A stretch of 48,461 nucleotides of DNA from the NCBI GenBank assembly GCA_902825845.1, contig CADECM010000005.1:70012-118472 (forward strand), read 5' to 3'. Origin of the DNA: an uncultured beta proteobacterium (GTDB taxonomy: Bacteria; Pseudomonadota; Gammaproteobacteria; Burkholderiales; SG8-41). Positions 43,935-48,461 of the stretch are shown in pieces. A program made the position numbers and the translations under genes. Under the pieces are notes generated by a model. The model was not told the origin of the DNA. It worked only from the letters and a program-made list of their open reading frames with translations, and searched no databases. Position 1 is the first letter of the stretch; each line of letters opens with the position of its first letter.

Positions 43935-45110
43935 CTACGCCGGCAAGCTATCGTAATACTCGCGCAGAATTTCGAGCACTTCAGGCCGCGAAAACTCCGT
44001 GGGCACGGTCTCGCGCTTCGACAGCCACGTTCTGAGCTGCGTGCCCGACACCTGGAGCTGATCCTTTTCGCTGTGCGGGCAAGTGCGGTTGGACGCCATG
44101 CCGCCACAGGCGTAGCACCAGAAAGTGACATTCATCTTGAGCGGCTGCGTTTGCAGCGCGTCTTTGGGGATGGTGTCGAAAATGTGGTGCGCGTCAAACG
44201 GTCCATAGTAGCTGCCCACGCCGGCGTGATCGCGCCCGACGATCTGGTGCGAGCAGCCGTAGTTCTGCCGGAACACGGCATGCAGCAGCGCTTCGCGCGG
44301 CCCGGCGTAGCGCATGTCGAGCGGATAGCCGGCCTGAATCACGGTTCCCGGACAAAAGTACCCGTCGACCAGCGCCGCGATGGCACGCGTGCGCACGTCC
44401 GCGGGAATATCACCCGGCTTGAGATTGCCGAGCAGCGAGTGCACCAGCACCCCGTCACAGACTTCGATCGCCACCTTGGCGAGATACTCGTGCGAGCGGT
44501 GCATGGGATTGCGTGTCTGGAATGCAGCGACGCGGGACCAGCCCAGGCGCTCGAATTCGGCGCGCGTCTCGGCAGGGGTCATGAACAGCGCGCCGTAGCT
44601 GGCCTTGAAGCCGCCGTCGGACAGCACCTTGACCGGCCCTGCACGGTTCACCTCGGGCTGCTGCATCACCATTTTGACGCCGGGATGCGCGGCATCTTCG
44701 GTGCGAAATACGCTGCGGCACTCATGCGCCTTGTCGATGGCGTATTTTTCCGTCACCGTCATGGTCGCCAGAAAGTCGCCGCCTTCGGCATCAACCAGCG
44801 CAATCTCGCCGCCGGCCGCTATCGAACCTGCCGTAACCGCGTCCACCGACAGGGTAATCGGAATCGGCCAGAACAACCCCGCGGCCGTGCGATAACCATC
44901 GCACACGCCCTGCCAATCGGCATGCGTCATGAACCCATCCAGCGGCGTGAAGCCGCCGATGCCCAGCATGATCAGGTCGCCCTTCTCGCGCGAACTCACG
45001 CGAACCGCGCGCAATGTTTTGGCGCGGGCACGTTCGGCGGCCAAGGCATCGCCGGACAGCATCAGGGATTTGAGGACGTCGCTTCCGTGCGGCGGGACTA
45101 GATTAGGCAC
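43935..45110 (-). CDS. sat: ATP sulfurylase (sulfate adenylyltransferase)
   Basis: A 391-aa enzyme of the monomeric/dimeric Sat type. The PUA-like N-domain is followed by the nucleotidyl-transferase site: [15 protein letters not shown] carries the QxRN and HxxH motifs, and [13 protein letters not shown] is the second loop. [16 protein letters not shown] cluster suggests a bound zinc, as in Sat of sulfur-oxidising and archaeal enzymes. It uses APS plus pyrophosphate to make ATP and sulfate, or the reverse. Near aprBA it most likely runs toward sulfate. The start is a GTG at 45110. Confidence 0.95.
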   Translation of the reverse strand: MPNLVPPHGSDVLKSLMLSGDALAAERARAKTLRAVRVSSREKGDLIMLGIGGFTPLDGFMTHADWQGVCDGYRTAAGLFWPIPITLSVDAVTAGSIAAGGEIALVDAEGGDFLATMTVTEKYAIDKAHECRSVFRTEDAAHPGVKMVMQQPEVNRAGPVKVLSDGGFKASYGALFMTPAETRAEFERLGWSRVAAFQTRNPMHRSHEYLAKVAIEVCDGVLVHSLLGNLKPGDIPADVRTRAIAALVDGYFCPGTVIQAGYPLDMRYAGPREALLHAVFRQNYGCSHQIVGRDHAGVGSYYGPFDAHHIFDTIPKDALQTQPLKMNVTFWCYACGGMASNRTCPHSEKDQLQVSGTQLRTWLSKRETVPTEFSRPEVLEILREYYDSLPA

Positions 45111-45251
45111 GTGCTTTTCTCGCAGATGAACGCTGTGGATGAAAGAATCGGGGATTGTCTATCGCGGCGCGCAATGACCGTTGCAGGAACACGCCGCGCC
45201 ACAGCCCGCTAGTTTACGCGACGGGCGCGGGCAACGCCAATCCCCGCGACG

Positions 45252-46115
45252 TCATGCGGGAAGCGGCGTTCCGCCCAGCGCCTGCACGCGATGCATTTTA
45301 CGAATGTACTTTTGCATATCGAACGGCGTCGCGCAATGCAGCGTGACACAGTTGTCCCAGATCACCAGATCGCCGGGCTGCCAGGTGTGCGAATAGACAA
45401 AGCGCGGCTGCGTGGCAAACGCTTCAAGTTCAGCGATGAGTTTGCGGCCTTCTGCCACATCCATGCCGGGAATATGCGAGCACGAGCCGGCGGAAACGTA
45501 CAGTGCTTTCTCACCCGTCACCGGATGCACGCGCACCAGCGGGTGCGTCACCGGCGGCACCGCCGCTTTTTGCGCGTCGGTCAGCGGCGGACGATTGGGA
45601 TAGAACTCGCTGTAGCGGTAACTGCGGTCGCGCACAGTGGCAAGCCCGGTAATGCGCTTGCGCATATCGTCCGGCAGCGCGGCGTACGCGGCCACCATGT
45701 CGGCGAACAAAGTGTTGCCGCCTTCCGCCGGACAGGTGATGCCGTAGAGCAGCGTCGCGCCTGCCGGCTGCGGCCGATACGACAGGTCAGAGTGCCAGTA
45801 CATGCCGGCGTTCACGGCGCCGGTGTTTTTGCCGTTGACGATTTCGTTGGACAGGACGCGCACCTGCGGCACATCGGGAATCATGTAATCGGCGAGATGG
45901 TAGTCCTCCAGTTCGCCGAAGCGGCGGGCAACGTCGGCAAGTTGCCGCGGCGACAACTTCTGGCCGCGCAGACAAATGACGCGGTATCGATAAAAAGTCT
46001 CGAGCAAGCCGGCAAAGGCATCGGCGTCGAGCGAGTGCGCCAAATTCACGCCGCTGACGATTGCGGCAAACGTTTCACCGGCCTGCAGTATTCGGCGCAT
46101 TGCCTGATCACCCAT
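45252..46115 (-). CDS. TauD/TfdA-family 2-oxoglutarate-dependent dioxygenase
   Basis: A 287-aa iron enzyme. The metal triad is H108-x-D110 in MYWHSDLSYRP and H260 in VTLHCATPF; the 2-oxoglutarate arginine is R272 in KYIRKMHRV. Length fits TauD. The family hydroxylates sulfonates, sulfate esters or phenoxy acids; TauD frees sulfite from taurine, which would feed the neighbouring apr/sat genes, but the substrate is inferred only from position. TTAGGGTGA precedes the ATG. It lies after a Bug gene (44 bp, with a repeat copy between) and upstream of sat by 141 bp. Confidence 0.9.
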   Translation of the reverse strand: MGDQAMRRILQAGETFAAIVSGVNLAHSLDADAFAGLLETFYRYRVICLRGQKLSPRQLADVARRFGELEDYHLADYMIPDVPQVRVLSNEIVNGKNTGAVNAGMYWHSDLSYRPQPAGATLLYGITCPAEGGNTLFADMVAAYAALPDDMRKRITGLATVRDRSYRYSEFYPNRPPLTDAQKAAVPPVTHPLVRVHPVTGEKALYVSAGSCSHIPGMDVAEGRKLIAELEAFATQPRFVYSHTWQPGDLVIWDNCVTLHCATPFDMQKYIRKMHRVQALGGTPLPA

Positions 46116-46129
46116 GGATCACCCTAAAT

Positions 46130-46156
46130 ATCATTCAAAAACAGATACTTAAATAG
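46130..46156 (+). repeat. AT-rich intergenic element, copy 10
   Basis: The core AAAAACAGATACTTA is at 46137-46151, a perfect consensus match, followed by AATAG. It fills the gap between the Bug stop and the TauD-type start; the T-rich strand is their coding strand. Confidence 0.75.
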
Positions 46157-46159
46157 ATT

Positions 46160-47134
46160 TTAATTTGCCGTGATGCCCACCTGCTTGATGATACCGCCCC
46201 ACTTGTCGTACTCCGACCGGATATGGGCTGCGAACGCTTCCGGCGTGCTGGTCCACGTTTCCAGCCCCACCTTGAGCAACGCCGCAGTCGTGTCGGGGCG
46301 ATCCAGAATCTGCACCATGGCCTTGTTCAAACGCGTGACCATTTGCGGCGGCGTTTTTCCGGTGGTCACAAAACCGTACCATGTTTGCGCCGCGTACCCC
46401 GGCACACCGGCCTCGGCGACGGTAGGCAACGCGGGCAGGAACTTCGAGCGCTGCGCGGTGGACACCGCCAGCGCGCGCAGGCGGCCCGCACTGACGTTGG
46501 GCATGGCGGTGGGCGGCGATGCAAAAATAAACTGCACCTGCCCGGCCAGCAAATCCACCATTGCCGGGGCACCGCCTTTGTACGGCACGTGCAGCATGCT
46601 GGTCCCGGTCATTGACTGAAACAACGCTGCGGCAAGATGGCCGGCGCCACCCACCCCCGAGGAACCGTACGCCAGCGTGCCCGGCCGCGCGCGCGCCAGG
46701 GCGATGAACGCCTTTACCGTTTTCGCCGGCAGCGACGGATGCACCACCAGTACACTGCCGCTCGAAATGGCGGACGTCACCGGCGCCAGATCCGTGAATG
46801 GATCGTAATTCATAGTCCGGATGAAAAAGCGGTTGATACCCAGATTGCCCGCCGCACCGAGCATCAGCGTATAGCCGTCAGGCGGCGCCTTCGCCACCAG
46901 CTCCGCCGCGAGCGAGCCGTTGGCGCCGGGACGATTGTCGACGATGACGGATTGTCCGGTGGCCTCCGCAAGGCGCGATGCCACCAGGCGCGATACGGTA
47001 TCGATGCCGCCGCCGGCGGATTGCGACGCGATGATGCGTATCGGTTTCGACGGCCACGATTGGGCGCCGGCTGATAGCGCAACCGCCATCAGCATGCACG
47101 CGCTTGCTGCCATCAACCGTCTTGCCACACGCAT
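46160..47134 (-). CDS. Bug/TctC-family periplasmic solute-binding protein
   Basis: A 324-aa protein with signal peptide ending ALSAGAQS, then WPSKPIRIIASQSAGGGID, where the ligand loop reads SAGGGID. Further landmarks are GQSVIVDNRPGANGSLAAEL, PPDGYTLMLG, LPTVAEAGVPGY and the shared fold end KQVGITAN. GTAGGAGGTG precedes the ATG. It precedes the TauD-type gene on the same strand with 44 bp between, so it may bring in that enzyme's substrate, which is an inference from position. Confidence 0.9.
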   Translation of the reverse strand: MRVARRLMAASACMLMAVALSAGAQSWPSKPIRIIASQSAGGGIDTVSRLVASRLAEATGQSVIVDNRPGANGSLAAELVAKAPPDGYTLMLGAAGNLGINRFFIRTMNYDPFTDLAPVTSAISSGSVLVVHPSLPAKTVKAFIALARARPGTLAYGSSGVGGAGHLAAALFQSMTGTSMLHVPYKGGAPAMVDLLAGQVQFIFASPPTAMPNVSAGRLRALAVSTAQRSKFLPALPTVAEAGVPGYAAQTWYGFVTTGKTPPQMVTRLNKAMVQILDRPDTTAALLKVGLETWTSTPEAFAAHIRSEYDKWGGIIKQVGITAN

Positions 47135-47297
47135 CCGGCACCTCCTACGTACCGGCGATCATACAACGCATCGCCAATCATCGACGCACGGAACACCACC
47201 ATGGGCCTCGGTCTCGCCTGCGCACAGCGTGTTATTGCCCGGAAGCGCGACATGCCTATTGCTTCGCACAACGCACAAGCTGTGCACGCCTTGCGGT

Positions 47298-47558
47298 TCA
47301 AGCGCCCGGCACCATGCCCAGCGCCCTGTAAATGTCCGCCACTTCCGGCGAGGCGAAGTAGGCCAGCAAGGCGCGCGCGCCGTCGCGAAATGACACCGAG
47401 CGTGCGCCGAGCAACATGTGTTTCACCGCCGCCGCCGTCGCGATGTCGGGCTTCGCGGCGCCCTTGCGCACTGCCACGGCGACCGGCACCGAAGCCAGCG
47501 GCGTTTCGCTGGCAGCCATCACATGGCCGCTGGCCACCACCACCGGCAACGGCGTCAT
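47298..47558 (-). pseudogene. Broken molybdate/solute-binding (ModA-like) protein gene
   Basis: An 86-codon remnant. It keeps a late segment of a ModA-type binding protein (SVPVAVAVRKGAAKPDIATA, then AAVKHMLLGARSVSFRDG), then jumps directly to the usual C-terminal end ARALLAYFASPEVADIY and RALGMVPGA. About 90-100 residues that normally lie between these pieces are missing, and the N-terminal part is gone. It could make at most a nonfunctional fragment. A repeat copy lies about 40 bp upstream of the broken 5' end. Confidence 0.6.
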
Positions 47559-47941
47559 CGAGCGCAGCGCTTAAGCATTTTTTATAAAAATTCATTTAAA
47601 AACATATAGTTACATAATTTTCGTAGGCGACGATGCCGTCAACTGTGCGCCCGATACCGCAGCGCAGTCCTTTGCCATCCGCTGCAATCGACCATGAGCC
47701 TCGCCACATGAGGTTGGAACACAGCCGATGCAATGGTTATACAAATTCTTGGGGTCGCCCGCAACGCCGGGACGAACACTTCGCATGGCGTTTTACAGGC
47801 GTTGACCGGTGGCGCCGGTGTGAGTGGTGGTCAGGGGCAATCAGGGGTGGGCGCATCCGCGGCCGCGTTTTTCGGCGGGCTTACGCGCCGCCTCGTCAGG
47901 AGTAGGATAGGCGGCGTTACCAACCCACGAGGGAGTAGACC
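47559..47941. other. 383-bp intergenic region with a repeat copy
   Basis: It separates the ModA-like remnant (minus) from the VOC gene (plus). AT-rich element copy 11 is at 47591-47616. The rest has open frames of under 100 codons without family motifs, and no clear gene is seen. The VOC ribosome site GAGGGAG lies just before 47942. Confidence 0.45.
47591..47616 (+). repeat. AT-rich intergenic element, copy 11
   Basis: The core AAAAACATATAGTTA is at 47598-47612, with one mismatch to the consensus. Its T-rich strand reads toward the broken ModA-like gene. Confidence 0.7.
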
Positions 47942-48415
47942 ATGGCACGAATCCGGCATATCGCAATCCAGACCCAGGATGAAGAGGCGACCAAACAGTT
48001 CTACGTCGAGAATTTCGGTTTGAAGGTGGTGAGAAAATTGGACAGCGACCGGACGTCCGGCTATTTCCTCACCGACGGCCACATCAATCTGGCCATCCTG
48101 CGCTTCAAGAACAACGTCGTCGCAGGCGCCGAGCGTGGCACAGGCTGGAGCGGCATTCACCACATCGGCTTCCAGGTCGACGACCTCAAGGACGCCACCG
48201 CCACGCTGGCGAAGTCTGTCGCCAGACCGCGTGACGATATCAACGTGGCGCTCGGTCTGGGCGCAGGCGGCGCACCCGCCGGGCACGGCAATGTCGAGGT
48301 GCGTTACATCGGGCCGGACAACGTCAACTTCGACGTTTCAGAAACCGGCTGGATCGGCACGCCCAGCAACAGGGTCAAGCACGACGAAGCGGTCGCGGCG
48401 GAAACCAGCATGTAG
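47942..48415 (+). CDS. VOC-family protein
   Basis: A 157-aa protein of the glyoxalase/dioxygenase fold. The first module is RIRHIAIQTQDEEATKQFYV, with His in the metal position, and the second is GIHHIGFQVDDLKDATATLA. The end, GNVEVRYIGPDNVNFDVSET, holds a likely further ligand region. It is of a type often found near aromatic or terpenoid catabolism, but nothing here fixes the substrate. CGAGGGAGTAGACC precedes the ATG. It has no close relation to the VOC gene at the left end beyond the fold. Confidence 0.88.
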   Translation: MARIRHIAIQTQDEEATKQFYVENFGLKVVRKLDSDRTSGYFLTDGHINLAILRFKNNVVAGAERGTGWSGIHHIGFQVDDLKDATATLAKSVARPRDDINVALGLGAGGAPAGHGNVEVRYIGPDNVNFDVSETGWIGTPSNRVKHDEAVAAETSM

Positions 48416-48461
48416 TACCCGGTGACGCGGGGCCACATGCTGAAACCCCGCGCCGCCCGCA

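Noticed and set aside
1..48461. Insertion sequences, CRISPR arrays, tRNA or rRNA genes
   Set aside because: I looked for transposase motifs, regularly spaced repeats and conserved RNA sequences and saw none. Small RNAs could still be missed without a computed search.

Overview
The window is about 48.5 kb of GC-rich DNA that looks like a chromosomal segment of a betaproteobacterium, probably of the Burkholderiales. The pointers are codon use rich in G or C at third positions, eight periplasmic Bug/TctC-type solute-binding proteins, an AprM-type APS reductase operon, and catabolic genes of familiar betaproteobacterial types. I see no rRNA, tRNA, CRISPR array, insertion sequence or phage gene.

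Layout. (1) Positions 1-5810: the tail of an unidentified gene, then a minus-strand operon for a CoxL/CoxM/CoxS-type molybdenum hydroxylase, a TcuA-like flavoprotein and a VOC protein. (2) 6095-8716: a Bug protein divergent from an MFS transporter. (3) 8932-10328: an isolated prepilin with a pilin-like companion. (4) 10784-14300: a four-gene minus-strand operon (SLC13-type anion transporter, cupin, 345-aa protein, UGSC-family protein). The last gene has an in-frame UGA that I read as selenocysteine, because the motif continues after it and a SECIS-like hairpin follows 10 nt downstream. (5) 14386-19814: a secreted protein, three Bug proteins (two of them tandem paralogues), an HtrA-like protein without its catalytic triad, and a metallophosphoesterase. 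(6) 19995-22659: an overlapping AtzG-like/amidase/alpha-beta hydrolase operon. (7) 22678-34656: two diguanylate cyclases, an Ldh-type oxidoreductase with altered active-site motifs, an SDR, three Bug proteins, an aldehyde dehydrogenase, a small ion channel, a serine hydrolase and a small HTH protein. (8) 34900-46115: an esterase, a LysR regulator, and a sulfur block with aprM-aprB-aprA, three accessory genes, two small enzymes, sat and a TauD-type dioxygenase. (9) 46160-48415: a Bug protein, a broken molybdate-binding-like gene and a VOC protein.

How the genes may work together. AprBA with AprM would oxidise sulfite plus AMP to APS and pass electrons to the membrane. Sat would turn APS plus pyrophosphate into sulfate and ATP. 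The TauD-type enzyme could supply sulfite from a sulfonate; that link is inferred from position only. Elsewhere the pattern is scavenging and oxidation of small organic acids, amides and aldehydes, with many binding proteins but no TctA/TctB membrane subunits nearby.

The two most notable signals are the selenocysteine gene in its transporter operon, and an AT-rich intergenic element with core AAAAACARATASTTA. The element occurs about eleven times, never inside a gene, and in most copies its T-rich strand reads toward the next gene. I do not recognise it.
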